Shown here: piece after piece, positions 1 through 11,787 of the stretch
How the letters are laid out: each line of letters starts with the position of its first letter
How positions within the stretch are numbered: position 1 is the first letter of the stretch
Source: Hericium rajendrae
Taxonomy: Eukaryota; Basidiomycota; Agaricomycetes; Russulales; Hericiaceae
Assembly (NCBI GenBank): GCA_033439255.1
Contig: CM065880.1
Coordinates: 1,798,001-1,862,000, forward strand
Direction: 5' to 3'
Length of the DNA stretch: 64,000 nucleotides
Position numbers and translations under genes: made by a program
Notes under the pieces: generated by a model
Databases searched by the model: none
The model's input: the letters and a program-made list of their open reading frames with translations, nothing else
Told to the model about the DNA's origin: nothing

Positions 1-1099
1 CGATATAATTGGTTTCATTCTACAGAACGCTGATGGTCCTTTGAAGGTGCTGGGCTCGGTGTCTGGGTCTCCGGTGGTATCTCCGGTGGTCACATCAATC
101 CCATTGTGAGTCCCGAGCTAGTTTTAGGCGGATGGTTCCCGCTAAGCCATTGCATAGGTTACCCTTGCTCTGGCTGTTTTTAGGGACTTCCCTTGGTACA
201 AGGTCCCGATCTTCATGTTCGCTCAGCTCATTGGGGCGCTGGTTGCCGCTCTAATCGTCTTCGGCAATTATTTCCACGCGATCGACATCTTCGAAGGGGG
301 GGAGGGCATTCGTACAACTCCTGGCACGGCGTCTCTGTTCTCTGTTTACTCGGTGAGCTGTCCGCGACCTCACATTGGAGATGCACGTCTCATAATTCTA
401 TTAGCTGGCATACGTGCCGTCCGCGAACTGTTTCTTCGATGAAGTGTGTTTCCAGCGGCGCTTTCCTCAATTGAGGCCTTAGTGACATCCTATCAGTTTA
501 TTGGTTCCATGCTTCTAGTTCTTGTCGTCTTTGCGATCACGGATAAGAGGAACGGACCTCCCGCGCCCGGTATGGTCCCCTTGGTCATCTTCATCCTCAT
601 TCTCGGGATCGGCGCAGCATTCGGAATGCAGACTGGTAAGGAATGCTGCTTGATCACCATTGCAACAAACTGACCACATGTCGATATCAGGCTATGCCGT
701 CAACCCCGCTCGTGACCTTGGGCCGCGTATCATGACCGCCATGGTGGGATACGGCAGAGCTGGTGGGTCGCTCCCCTGCTATACATTGCGATCGCATTGC
801 TCACAGCCCGATCTACCTGCTAGTGTTCAACTACCGCAGCCAGTTCTGGATATGGTGCCCTATTCTTGGATCCTTCTGTGGCGGACTTGTCGGAGGGGGG
901 CTCTACGACGCGCTCCTGTTCTTGGGCGACGAGTCCTGGATGAATCGACCGTACGTGTTCCTGTCTACAATACAGCGAGCTCCTTACCATTACCTCGACT
1001 TCCAGGAACAAGGCGGCGCGGCAGCACTTCGCGCACGCCCGCTCGGCAGAAAGACAGCGCCCGCCCGCTGGTTTCCCGCACGAGGAGGACGTTGTCTAA
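1..1099 (+). CDS. Aquaglyceroporin (MIP family), 5'-truncated by the window edge
   Basis: Membrane channel for water, glycerol or small solutes. Exons read as about 34-105, 158-352, 405-443, 497-635, 691-762, 824-950 and about 1006-1099, ending at TAA 1097-1099. The joins give a continuous MIP protein: GGISGGHINPI-VTLALAVF (first half-helix), several hydrophobic helices, then GYAVNPARDLGPRI, the second NPA box with the Asp (NPARD) typical of aquaglyceroporins, then VFNYRSQFWIWCPILG and a short basic tail. The first motif is NPI rather than NPA. The N-terminal helices lie outside the window. The acceptor of the first visible exon is uncertain: in the conserved frame there is a TGA at 31-33 just before the conserved Trp, so the exon must start downstream of it or the region carries a small indel. 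Family assignment is firm; substrate is not known. Confidence 0.9.
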
Positions 1100-1481
1100 A
1101 TCCCCAGAGGCAAAACAGCAACTGCTCCAAAGCAGCTATTCTTTTTCCATGGCGAACACATTTTGGGTTCCGGACTGGGTTTGAATCAATGTACTTTACT
1201 GCTGTGGGGTTTCACTGTAGCGAGAAGTACTTACTGGGTTTTTCTATATCGGTTTGGGAATGAAATGAAGGATGGGATCATTTTCTGCATTTCTTGCGAA
1301 TGCATGCGGGCAGCTGCACTGAGGGGTGCTGACGTAAGAGCACAGGACGCGGGTTCGGAGTGGCGGCGGCCTCGGCCTCGACGCAGTCTCGACGTTGAGC
1401 TGCATTGCCCTCCTCAGTTACTTTCCCCACCCTCGTGGTCTTCCACCCTGGCCTCCCCTCCGTTCCTTCCTTCTTCCCACC
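1100..1481. other. Intergenic, aquaporin 3' side / promoter of next gene
   Basis: About 380 bp. The last 100 bp before the next start are pyrimidine-rich (runs of CCTCC/CTTCC), a common fungal core-promoter or 5' leader feature. Nothing else recognised. Confidence 0.5.
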
Positions 1482-3212
1482 ATGTCTTCCTCGCGGCGCT
1501 CGTCAGTGAGCTCCGTCGACTCCATCACTAACCAATCTACCCCGCTCATCGGACCAGCCGAACAAGACGAGCCATCCCCCACACTTGTACTCGTGCACGA
1601 TGAAGAGGCGCAGAATGAATCCTTCGATTTCCTGAGCGACGATGACCTCGAAGACGACTTCTCGACCCAGGTCGACCGCCTGAGCACATCGCCAATTCCG
1701 CTGCTCTCACCGACCCTCATTTTCCTGTACCTCCTCACGCCGTATCTCAAGCTCGGCGCCATGTTTCTACCCAGCACCAATCTCCCGCTCTCCCGCTCAG
1801 TACCTGTGCTCCTGATATTCGCGCTCTTCTCCGCAGCGGCCCGGTATATGTGGTACATGCTTGCGAAGTACATTGGCAGGGCCGATCTAGAGGAGATCGT
1901 CCTGGACGCATTCGCGCGTAGTCGATCGCATGAGCAGCGCAGATCAATTTTACGAGGGCTGGTCCGGGTGGGCAGTGGCGTATTGAGAATTTTGCTCGCC
2001 GTTATGTATTTGAGGGGTCAGTTCGTTTGCAATAATAGCTGTATTCCTGTACTGATTGTGTTCATCGTTCATCGGTACCATAAGACTCGGTGGATGTGCT
2101 TCTTCCTCTTTTCCCCGCAAGTCTGGCTCTTCCCTCGCGCATCGTTCTCAGTCTTGCACTGGCGGTTTTAGTGCTGCCATTGTGTCTAGCGCCCAACTTT
2201 GCTGCTAAGCGAATGGTCTATGCGACTTCATTGTCGCTCGTCGCGTACCTTGTATGGTTTGGATGCGTCTCGTACGCTCACGCGCGCGGCACACTCGAAG
2301 TGAATGCGGGCTGGCTCCGTACAGGCTCCCTCTGGCAAGGAATCAGTTGAGTCGTCCCTCATGCCCTTCGTTTCAGTGAACTTACATATGGCTTGTCCGA
2401 TAGCAACCATCGCTTTTGTCTTCGCGTCTTCTTGGACCCTCCCTCTCTACGCTTCGTTGAAAGCCTCTGCACAACCTATCCGGCTCAGGAAGTCTCGCCG
2501 CCGCTCCTTCAAAGCCCTTTTTGCTCTCGCCACTTTCATTGCGATATCTCTTACTCTACCTTTATGTTTCTATTCGGTGTCACCTAATCACCGCGTAAGC
2601 GCGTCATGTTATTTTCTGATTTCGAGATACAAGTATTCATAAGACTTTTGCATAGGAAACCTCCAACATTCCTCCAAATGCAATCATTGCCATAACGGAA
2701 GCATTGACATTACTGCTCGCCATTCCTTGTCTCATTATCACCACGCCGCCCCTGCCTGTCCCTGGCTCGCTCCGCCGGTTAAGCAAGTTCCCCATATCTA
2801 AAGTTATCATCTATCTGGTTGCTGTTGTGCTTTCTCTGCTCTCTACCTCAGTATCTGCCATCCTCAGCGACATCCTCCTCGTTCTCGCCCTCTCCAGCAC
2901 ATACGTGCTTCCAGGTAAGTCCGCCGGATTTTTTCTTCAGCTCATGACACTTATGAAATAATAGCACTCTTGCACATAACAATTCACGAATTCCACAGCC
3001 CACTCGCTATCGTACTGCCTAGTTCTAGCCCAAGCTCGCCTGTCTCACCCTCAGACGCAGCAGACGAACTACTTCAACGCAAGGAGCGGATACTGCAGCG
3101 ACGTCGTCTGACACGACGGATGGTATGGGACGTCTGCGCCTGGCTGATGCTGCTACCTGTCGGAGGCGGGGGTATTGTATGGGCCATCGGGAGGATCGCC
3201 GGGAAATGGTAG
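1482..3212 (+). CDS. Multi-pass membrane protein, AAAP/vacuolar amino-acid transporter-like
   Basis: Start ATG 1482 follows a CT-rich leader. Exon 1 is 1482-2016 and exon 2 starts at 2085; further introns begin near 2346, 2595 and 2914, each keeping frame. The first ~75 residues are hydrophilic, acidic and Ser-rich (SSRRSSVSSVDS, then STPLIGP), as in vacuolar transporter N-tails. About ten hydrophobic segments follow. The late segment SDILLVLALSSTYVLPALLH resembles the AAAP signature in which a Pro-Ala-Leu motif ends a helix near the C-terminus. A short C-terminal helix ends in IGRIAGKW, TAG 3210-3212. Seen: topology and tail. Inferred: transporter of the AAAP superfamily, probably on an internal membrane. 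A different polytopic family is possible. Confidence 0.7.
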
Positions 3213-3634
3213 AATCAGATGGGCCCAAACACAAGGTAAAACAAGACGGAATTCGGATGACGAAAATGTATCTACATAGGCCAGGTGTTCTGGATGGTTA
3301 TGCTGGACGGACATAGCGGACAATAGATGTATGTCGCGTGGCCCTGGGTATCGCGTGTCGGTGTCGCTGGAGGACAGGCGTCGTGTGGTCATTGTACTTG
3401 TAGCTGGCTCCCTTTACTATTCCGTTCGGCGTTGCTTACGGCTCTTACGGTTTTAGGGATGTGGGTGGACCCACTGTACATGCTAATCTGACAGAACCGG
3501 ATTGTCGCTCGGAAATATCGCTCTTGCTTCAATGCTTGGATGCCTTCTTGGAAGGTCCGGCATTTGCCGGCGTCTGCAGTCCTTGATGCAGAACGTTTCC
3601 AACGTTGGCGTTCACACTCTTCCAGGCTTTCGCC
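3213..3634. other. Intergenic
   Basis: About 420 bp between two plus-strand genes: 3' UTR of the transporter-like gene and promoter of the homeodomain gene. No repeat or RNA gene recognised. Confidence 0.5.
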
Positions 3635-5590
3635 ATGTCTGAACCATATCCTTTACCGCATCCTCGAACCCGCCGCCAGCACGGCAATCCCGCGAGCGGA
3701 CGTGCGAGCAGCAGTCGCGGGCTGAGCGTACCCTCTCCGGGCGAAATCAGCCCCGAACGCCGACGGAAACGCACCAAAGCCATTTTCGCCAAAGACTGGC
3801 AGGTCCGCATCCTCAAAAAGCTATATTCAGAGAACGCGCACCCTTCAGATGCCCAAAAATGCGTCGCTGCCGCCGAGACTGGACTGTGAGTGTCCTTTTC
3901 ATAGCAGTTCCGACCGTTTTCGTTTTATCGGCATCTCGTGTCCTCCGATGTCCCTGGCCGCTGAGACCGTCCTGCTTACCCTCTTTTCTTTTTCTTTCCC
4001 GCTCCCCTTCGTGGCGGACGCGTAGCGATGTCAAATGGATCGGTGCGTGGTTTCAGCGACACAACAACCCGAACAGAAAAAACTCCCTCGCTGCCATCGC
4101 CGCAGACGGTCTTTCGAGTTTCAATACCAGCGCTAGCAGCCCTGACACGTCGTCCGGGTCTTGTCCTCCTGAACCGGGCCCCTCAGGATCGGGCGTGCCT
4201 GTATTCCAATTGCCATTTCCACCGCCGGCCGACTTCAATTCTGCTGGAGGCTGGGTGGGCGACCAGGCATTTGTTCTGGATTCCAACAAAGCTGCTGTCT
4301 TCCCACATCCTCCGGGTCACACCTTCGAGTCTCAGAATGACGAAGCTCCGGTCAGGCTCCGTGGACCTGGTGTCAATGCGACGATGGACGCCCAGCCGTA
4401 CCATCTTGCTCTACCGCATGACAATGACATCGACGCCGATTCTTCGTACAGGCCGACGAGCTCTTCATCCTCGATGATAGGAAATACCGCTGGTAGCTCT
4501 GGCAGCTCTTCGACTTCGATGCCTGTTCCTGCCGCCAGCGACTCTTTGCCTTCTCAGCGGGTCTTGCACTCTCCCAGCCATTCTTCAACTCTGTTTTTCA
4601 ATCATAATACTAGTGTCGCTCGCCCCGTTAGCTTCGTTGAACGTCAGACGAGCTTTTCTTCTACTGGAGCCGAACATCACGCATACAGTCCATCTGAACC
4701 ATCGGTTTCTGCATCTCTAGGCCATTCTGAGGATCCGCGCGATCGGCAATCTGTGCATCTACCTGGCATCCAAAGCATGCTTTTCAACAACAACGATGAG
4801 CATTTTGGATACCCCAACGCATCTCCAGCTTTGCTAGCTCTATCAAATCAGATCCAGAGCAAGATCAAGAGCGAAGATATCGTCGCTCCACGCCCTGTCC
4901 ATTACACGGCGTTTGTCCAGGCACCCGGACTTGAGACAAATAACAATGCTCTTACACCTGGAAGACTTCTCCCATCCGATTTTCCCGCTTTCCCTTACCC
5001 TGGCTCCGCTCCTGGACTTGCATTTCCTGTGCCTGACGGTTTCCCCTTTCCGTACCAACATGCCAACACCGTCACGCATAACCTTGCTGGCGAGCGGACA
5101 CTCATTCGTCATCCGCCTCCACCCATCGCATTTCTGTGCCGCTTCGAAGATGTATCTGCCTTGGCTCGCCGGCTTCGCTCGACGTACTACGCTAACACGG
5201 AGCGAGCTATCCAGGACAACAACGCACCTCTTCCCTCGGACCAAAATGGATGTGAAAGCGGATCCCACGACGGCACCTTCCCCCACGCCGGTCAGGATTT
5301 CAGTCTTTCTACATCTCTTCTGCTACTAACGCACTGTTCCAGACGACGAAGACAAAGAGAACCTCCCGCCGGCCGCGATCGAGCAATCGGGCCCCGATGA
5401 TTCAATCGACGATAACGTCATCCCCGCCATCCCCGCCGCAGCGCCCCTCCCCGCACGTCCCACTACCGCACCCGATGCCGCGGGAGCAGAACGCCGCCCA
5501 GCCCAGCACGATTCGCGCGACGCTGCGGACGCCCCACCCCCTGTGCCGGACTCTCCCGCAGCGGCCGGGGCCGGTGGCATAGAGTCTTGA
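3635..5590 (+). CDS. Homeodomain transcription factor (atypical helix 3)
   Basis: Three exons, 3635-3885, 4026-5290 and 5343-5590; joins are in phase, giving about 587 residues. A short Arg/Pro/Ser-rich N-terminus leads into a homeodomain at about residues 45-105. A basic arm (ERRRKRTK) precedes helix 1 (QVRILKKLYSENAHPS), helix 2 (AQKCVAAAETGL) and recognition helix VKWIGAWFQRHN, with the first intron falling between helices 2 and 3. Core residues Trp48 and Phe49 are present, but position 51, almost always Asn, reads Arg (WFQRHN instead of WFQNRR). The remainder is low-complexity Ser/Pro/Gly/Asn-rich, typical of a fungal regulator's activation region, and ends acidic then Ala/Pro-rich. Expected nuclear. 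Not a recognisable HD1/HD2 mating-type gene, and no partner HD gene lies nearby. Confidence 0.82.
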
Positions 5591-5929
5591 GAGGAGTACG
5601 GACCCATGTCGTCATGTGTCTGCTGGGCAGTGCGACATGACCGGGGCAGTGGATGCTGGGCCGCTCGAAATACGCGCTTGATCGCTCATTGCGTGGTCGA
5701 GTGCTTTTCCCTATTTCTGGAGGCTTGGCTGGGGTCTGTGACTGCCTGAACGCCTGTTGTCTTCCTTTTTTTTTCTTCTGGCCGTCTGTGTGCGGCGTAT
5801 GCGGGTACCGGCTATTGTTATAGAGGCGTTACATTAGGAATTTTACTCGAAGGATCAGCACTTTTATTGTAGAATAAGCAATCATCGTTCGCGAATATGG
5901 ATGATGTCTCCCAGCCGCTACGCATCCAG
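5591..5929. other. Convergent 3' intergenic region
   Basis: About 340 bp between the ends of the homeodomain gene (+) and the DCAF4-like gene (-). It has a T-rich tract near 5765-5780; no other structure seen. Confidence 0.5.
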
Positions 5930-7812
5930 TCAAGCGTCAACAGATATAGATTGCTGGCCCATCGAAAATCTAAGTACATGATTTTCTACTGTCGCATACA
6001 AGTATGTCTTATGCTCTATGTCTATTGCTTGAAGGGAGGTCACAGGATCCCGGAAGACTGTGGCGAAAGGATAGAGAGATATGGCAGATCCCATGCGCGA
6101 GTCGTAGAGCCTCTGGGCAGGCAGAATAGCGGATGGAGGCTGCAGAGGTTGGCCAGTGCGTAAAGACCATCCACGTATTCGACAATCGCTACCGGCGGCA
6201 TAGAGATATTGCTGGCATGGGCTGATGGTATGGGGCTAAAACGACATCAGCTCTGCGTGAACTCACGAGGATGCCACGTACAAGGTTGAGAATATGCGTG
6301 TTCTGATTTCCGTTCAAAATCATGGTTGGATTCTGACCACGAGGGAAGCGTAAGTCGAACACCTTGATCTGTAACCTGTGGTTCAGTATGATATACGCAG
6401 GCAAACGATCAGACATACATCGCCGTGCACTGCGCCGACCACCATCTGCCATTCATTGATGACGTTGAGATATACAATAGAATTTGAATCCTGATGGAAG
6501 ACATCGTCCAGTAATGTGAAGGCGGATGCAGTCAAGGATGGTTCGCGGACATCGCAACGGTGGATACGGCCGTTGCGAGACCCTGTATACAAGAGATGCT
6601 GCAGTCAATGTTTAATATGACTGTTCGCCTTAGATTGCAGATAAGAAATAAACAAACCTCCTCTTGATGTAATGCTAATACGTCGCTCTGGGTATTGAAT
6701 TTGAGAAACTTCTGCGACTGCTCAATGTCTGGCGTCAGCAGCGCCCGTTTTCTCATGCCTGAAAGATGCGTTAAGCATACGGCGAAATTGCAGATCGGCA
6801 AGAATGACACTTGCCCAGGGCCAGAGTTCGGCCGCGGAAACTGCTGGCCCAGACGTCATGCAGGATATAATCGCCTGGCTGCAGAATAAAAGCCCTAATG
6901 CCAGGAGTGAGGTTCCTAGATCGCGGAGATGTTGAAATTTGTATTTTACCTCTCGGTATCACAGTCATGATAGAGTATTTTACATGACGGTCCAAAAGAA
7001 GTGGCTCTAGGTTCCGTCTTTTAATTCAGGACAGGCAATATGACTGCAAAATCAACGTACATATAGCGAGACCCAGAAATGCATATGGACGAGATCTTAC
7101 TCGAATCAGTCTCATAGGCCTCGAGATACATATTGAATTACTCACTCGTGACGACAAGTTCACCTCTGGGACAAACGCGTTGAAATTATCGTGTTCCGAC
7201 AATGTCGATTCGGGGGACAGAACATCATCTCTCTAAACAAAGTTAACTTTCCATGAGTGACTGAAAGGCTTCAATAATTATCAACTTACAGAATATATGA
7301 AGCCATGCGAGTCACCAAGAAGATGCTTGACCTGCCCCGCATATGTTGTTACCTGCATAAATGTCGAATCAAATCGTGTCGACCTGTCAAGCAGGGGCGG
7401 CATTCACCTGTGAAGACGATATTGTCGCATTGTTATAAGGAATAAATGGTATGGTACTGCATTGAGACGTCTGTCTTATGTGTTCAGTCAGGACATCACT
7501 GAGGATCCTAGTTGTTAGCAAGCCAAGCCGAATGGACTGAAACGGCTCCACTCACTGGCGACATCGCTCTCTCTGTCTCTCACTGCGTGTTGTCCGAGAA
7601 AGATGCAGCGATTGCAGCAGTATATTCCTCCGTCGTGAAGGACCTATCGCAGACGTAGATGTAGTGTCCTGTCGTAGTGAGCCTCCGGATGCTGAAGCTG
7701 TAGCCCGGATGCCGGCCTCCTCGCTTGGAGTTTTACGTTTTGGTTTAGATGACACGGGAAAATAGCGGTTCTTCTCCTTATCAAAATAGAATCCCGGAAG
7801 CTCCTTGGGCAT
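5930..7812 (-). CDS. WD40 protein, DCAF4/WDR21-type DDB1-CUL4 associated factor
   Basis: Start ATG at 7812 and stop TGA at 5932-5930, with about eight introns. The N-terminus MPKELPGFYFDKEKNRYFPV is the signature opening of DCAF4 proteins (GFYYD..KNRYF), followed by a Lys/Ser-rich linker. Exon 1 ends at 7556. Later exons give WD-like units: LYTGSRNGRIHRCDVR near 6590-6540, a segment ending IKVFDLRFPRGQNP near 6370-6330, and QYLYAAGSDCRIRGWSLRTG near 6215-6150. Known role of the family: substrate receptor of the CUL4-DDB1 ubiquitin ligase; substrate unknown here. The last exon runs open to the stop. Middle exons between 7000 and 7500 are less certain. Confidence 0.8.
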
Positions 7813-8060
7813 GTTTGGATAATGGCGTGGAATGAAGAGTCAGCACTGGCGCCCCGGCCTGCAAGAGATCTAGATCCCTACGCGATGATGTAACTGTGCA
7901 GATGTCGCGTTCCCGCGGCCCTATTACCTGCCATTCGAACAAGTAATTATTCTATCGTGCATCGACCCATCCAAGTACCAGTATGGCTGCCCGGGATTCA
8001 GACAGAATCATAACAATAAAACGTCTGACCAGTAGCTAAAAGGCTCTCGCAAGTCCCAGG

Positions 8061-8870
8061 TCAAAAGTCCCGACCGCCCTTCATACCGCTCCAGTTGTGC
8101 GCCATCGCAACCTGCACTCTCGGCATCGTGAGTTGAAGACCCTTATCCGTGCGATATGCTCCTCTGCGACATGTTTCTCCGCATGAAGGCATACGATGAA
8201 CCTGTCGAAGGATCCTTGATCTCTACAACCCTCGACTTCCCCGTGATGCGCCAATCGTGGCCCGAATCGCCTCGAGACAAATCCATGCCCTGTCAGAAGA
8301 CGTACGCACTAGGAAGTTGATGTGTCCCTGGACATGTCCCGGTGCATCGATGATGTACATGATTGCTGTAGAAGTCTAACGCGCGGGGAAAGGGACCAAT
8401 TTGTTTCTAGTCTGCGCCGGATGTACGATCGGGTGGCAGGACGTCGGCGGGGTAAAGGGAATGAAAATGCTGTGGATGCATCTTCTCCAGCAGGTGTATA
8501 GCTTCAGCTCCCACAACGAATGTCGAATACGGAAAGAGGAAAGATCGCCAACGTGATCCCAGTGGATATGAGATGGAAAGATGATGCTTATATCGGAGGG
8601 CTTGAGACCGCCCTTGGCAAGCGAATCGACGATGTCGTCCGACACATCAGGGAGAAATACCTCCTTTGCTTCGCCAATGCAGGCGGGTAGTTGTCATAGT
8701 CGTCCCGTATCCAAGATCAAATAGTAATTTTTGCTTGACGATGGAGTGGCGGGGGAGGAACGGTGTTACCGGGATGAGCAGCTTGTCAGCCCCGTCGGGA
8801 ATGGGATGGAGAAGGTAGCGGAGAGGAACTGTATCCTGTCCCCCTTCGAGGGGAGAGCTGGCAAGGTGTA
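8061..8870 (-). pseudogene. Degraded metallo-beta-lactamase-fold hydrolase
   Basis: Read on the minus strand, this stretch encodes in order the landmarks of a lactonase-like MBL protein, but in shifting frames: KQKLLFDLG; DDYDNYPPALAK; SDDIVDSLAKGGLKPSDIS; the metal site SHIHWDHVGD (HxHxDH); STFVVGAEAIHLLEKMHPQ; IGPFPRALDFYSN; MYIIDAPGHVQGHINFLVRT; HDWRITGK; LHAEKHVAEEHIARIR; and a C-terminal VQVAMAHNW ending in TGA at 8063-8061. At least five frame changes and an in-frame TAG (between SGAD and KQIGPF) separate them, and none falls at a convincing intron. No credible start codon was found. A once complete gene, now dead. A TATA-like box remains upstream. Confidence 0.85.
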
Positions 8871-9781
8871 AGAAATGTTTATGAGATGCGCTTTAAGCTT
8901 GGCTGAGCATTTCCCTAGAGAAAGTCTTGAGTGCTTGAACGGCCCAGGCTTTATATAGCTCGAACCTTTTGCACGCCGAGTGACATGCCTTGACAGGTGC
9001 TCACGAGAGACCCGGCCTCTGACATCCGGGGTACCAACAGGGAATAGCCATTGCTACTTGTGCCTGCTCGAGGCAGCAGATGCGTTCTGTTCTTGAACCG
9101 AGATCAACAAATAATTTCGTCACCTACTTCATGTAGATATTAGTTATCCATGGTCGAAGAGCATCTATCTCTTCAAGCTCAACATATAATCCTTGTGCGG
9201 ACTGTTAACACTGAATATCTGCCACAGTTCCGACCAAGTTCAGAGTATTTGATCCCATCCGTCATATCCTGGAGGTTGGTTGATTTACCATGAGCTTACA
9301 CAGTCATCCATGGCCGAAGCCTCCTTTTCATCGCAGGACTTGGTCTCTGTTCTTGAGAATGGCCAAAAACATACTATGCAGAGGTGCACCCTTCCCCGAA
9401 GACCATTGCGCTCGAAAAATCGAATCAATAAGAATGAAGGTGTGTCATCTTTGGGGTGAACCCGCGGTGATACGTAGCGGAGAACAGCACCATCGGAGTG
9501 CATGAGTTGACTTTGGAACCATGTTCGTTGTTCATAGTGTTCACGTGGACGATAGTACATACTGACAGTGAGTGATTCATACCGCAAGGACCGTCGGGAG
9601 TCATAATTTATAGGCGGCGCATCGGCTAAGCATTTTTTGCAAGCAACCGGTGATTAAAGACAATTTCCCTGAAAGTGGGATACGAGATGTCTGTCATATA
9701 TGCACTTCGTCAGAATCCGAGGTGTCGCAATGATACCTGGACGGTCCACATCACCAATCTGTTTGATGCACCTGCCCAGCA
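8871..9781. other. Intergenic
   Basis: About 900 bp upstream of the pseudogene and downstream of the F-box gene. Two similar 12-15 bp pieces (atccatgg-cgaag) occur near 9148 and 9305; otherwise no gene or repeat was recognised. Confidence 0.45.
8951..8957 (-). promoter_or_regulatory. TATA-like box of the MBL pseudogene
   Basis: Minus-strand TATATAA, about 80 bp upstream of the first recognisable coding remnant of the decayed MBL gene. Position fits a core promoter; whether it is still used is unknown. Confidence 0.4.
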
Positions 9782-11787
9782 TCAGCAAGGACACAAAATG
9801 ACCTTCTTCGCAATCTTCCTGCGCTTCAGTTTAGCTACGTTGGATGTGTTTGCCTTGGACAACGGCAAATTCAGCGTATCGAGCATCCCGCCTCGCTTCC
9901 CCCGCTTCTCCAAAACAACTAACAGCCGCTTCCAGAACAGCTTATCTCCGCGGGTCTTCTGCTCGCTGAGATCCAACTTTCTGATCGCAAGGACTTTGAG
10001 GTTGGGCAGAAACAGAGGCGTGTCCGAGTCCGCGCCCTCTCCTTCAAGACCGTCGGCAAGCGCTTCTGTGAACGCCATGGCAGCCACTGTGACGTGGACT
10101 TCCTCGATCTGCGTCTGCGTCCGCAAGATGTCGAGCCACTCCTCCGGACTCAGACTCTTGCCGTAGGCAGCAATGACAAGGCGCTTGCAGGAGGTGAGCG
10201 GCAGCCTGGACATTATCCCCGTCATTGCGAGTGCCCTGTCCCATTCCGCACCATCGTCCTGATGCAACTCCAAGTTGAATATATAGTCTGTAGAGTCTCC
10301 ACCCCTGTTGAACGTATCTGTTGGGTGAGCGCTGGTGATAATGGTCAGGCCCTGAAATCCGCAAGGACGTAAATGGAGCGAGCGAGTGGGACGCTTGTTG
10401 GTTTCGCAGAGCTGATTGCGCTTGAGGAGCAAGTTCACAAGGCGATAGATTGGATCACCCATGAAATCATCTGCATCTTCGAAGTAGCAGCCCAGGGATA
10501 GGTAGGCCGTATAGGGGATGTCGAGGGAGGGAACCAAGGCCAGACAGTCTTCGACCGTCCCTTGGAGTTTCAGCATCGTAAAATGAGAAAGAGCCACTTT
10601 TCGCGCCCACGAGGCTGCAGACACGGCCTCGGCAGAGACACTCGCTATTGCATGATCCAATTGCAAGGTTTTCAGCAATGGCATCCGCGCAAGCATATCC
10701 AAGAGCTCTGAACAAGAAGGTAATTCTGAAGGTGACCAGTGGACCAAGCCATGAGTTGAATGTCCGGAGCTCCATTGAAAAGCCATCATCGCGTCAGTGC
10801 CTTCCTCATCGTTGTTGTCCTCTTCATCGTTGTTGTCCTCCCCATCGTTGCCGTTCTCCCCATCCTCATCCTCCGTGTCGTCATTTACGTGGTCATTGCC
10901 GGGGCCAACTTCCAAAGCAGGAGGCGTATTCTGCTGGGTTTGCTCGTCATCAGCATCGTCATTGAGTACGGGAACATCGGATTCGTCATCACTAAATCCA
11001 GTGTGCGAATACTCATCCGTGGGGAAATCCGGTAGTTCCCTGGGTTCGCCTATCTCAGGTTCGGTTGATCGTGGAGAGATATCCTGCAATATTTCACGGT
11101 CTCGCTGAATACGGGCGAGCTCCACGGGACGATGACGTCTCGCAGGTAGATGGAGTCTAGCCGCGGGGCGTTATTGCCCAGGAACGGAGTTGGTAGCGGA
11201 AGAAGCAAGTCGCTAAATTCATATTGTTGGTGCGCAGCCTCTAGTTCCAAGCTCTCCAGCAATGGCGCAGGCGCCGACAGGAACGACATCCACTTGGGCA
11301 TCTGGAACTTGTCGTGCGTGAACGTGAGAGACTTGATGCGGCTGAACGGTTTGCACAAGGCTTTGACGACCTCATATGGACGATGAGATATATCGACTGT
11401 GAGGGGGTTGTTGCTGGTGCGGACGAGCATCTCCTTCGTCCAACGCAGACCGAGACGGGCGTCGAGGTTGGTCCAGAGTCGGGGGGTGTTTAGCGCTACG
11501 GACCGCCAGTACCAACACACATGCGTCGCCAGAATCCAACCAAGCTTTCTCTTTCGAAGAGGCCGAACGAAGTCGGTCACAGCAAGGAGGGCCAAGATCT
11601 CTGCAACTACCTCGACGGGCAGGGTGCAGATTGTGATACGGCCATTAAGGCGTGCGCGGAGCGCGTATCTCTTGGCATCCAGGGAACGTAGCTCATCTTG
11701 GATCTGTTGACGCTCTTTTTCGATCGCGGCGAGAGCCAAATTCGCGTCGAGCTCTTCTTCACGACGTGTTTCCTTTGGGGAAGCCAT
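9782..11787 (-). CDS. F-box/LRR-like protein, with a frame break
   Basis: Start ATG 11787 (MASPKETRREEELDANLAL); an in-frame upstream ATG exists at 11874. A coiled N-terminus (IEKERQQIQDELRSLDAKR) is followed by an F-box at about residues 55-105 (ICTLPVEVVAEILALLA ... HVCWYWRSVALNTPRLW) and leucine-rich segments. Around 11125-11050 the frame changes: the first frame stops at a TAG after HDQPNLR, while the second frame carries an acidic stretch (Asp/Glu/Asn repeats near 10870-10795), more LRR-like sequence and the tail KKVILCPC. No intron of normal size bridges the two, so a small deletion or sequence error is likely. Architecture and tail match the second F-box gene at 30442. Known family role: substrate adaptor of SCF ubiquitin ligases. 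May be a recent pseudogene. Confidence 0.75.

Noticed and set aside
10797-10870. Tandem-looking tcctcatcgttgttg repeats as a microsatellite
   Set aside because: They are the codons of the Asp/Glu/Asn-rich acidic stretch of the F-box protein.
11068-11096. 29-nt GT..AG pair as an intron of the first F-box gene
   Set aside because: Much shorter than the 44-70 nt introns seen here; a deletion or sequence error is simpler.
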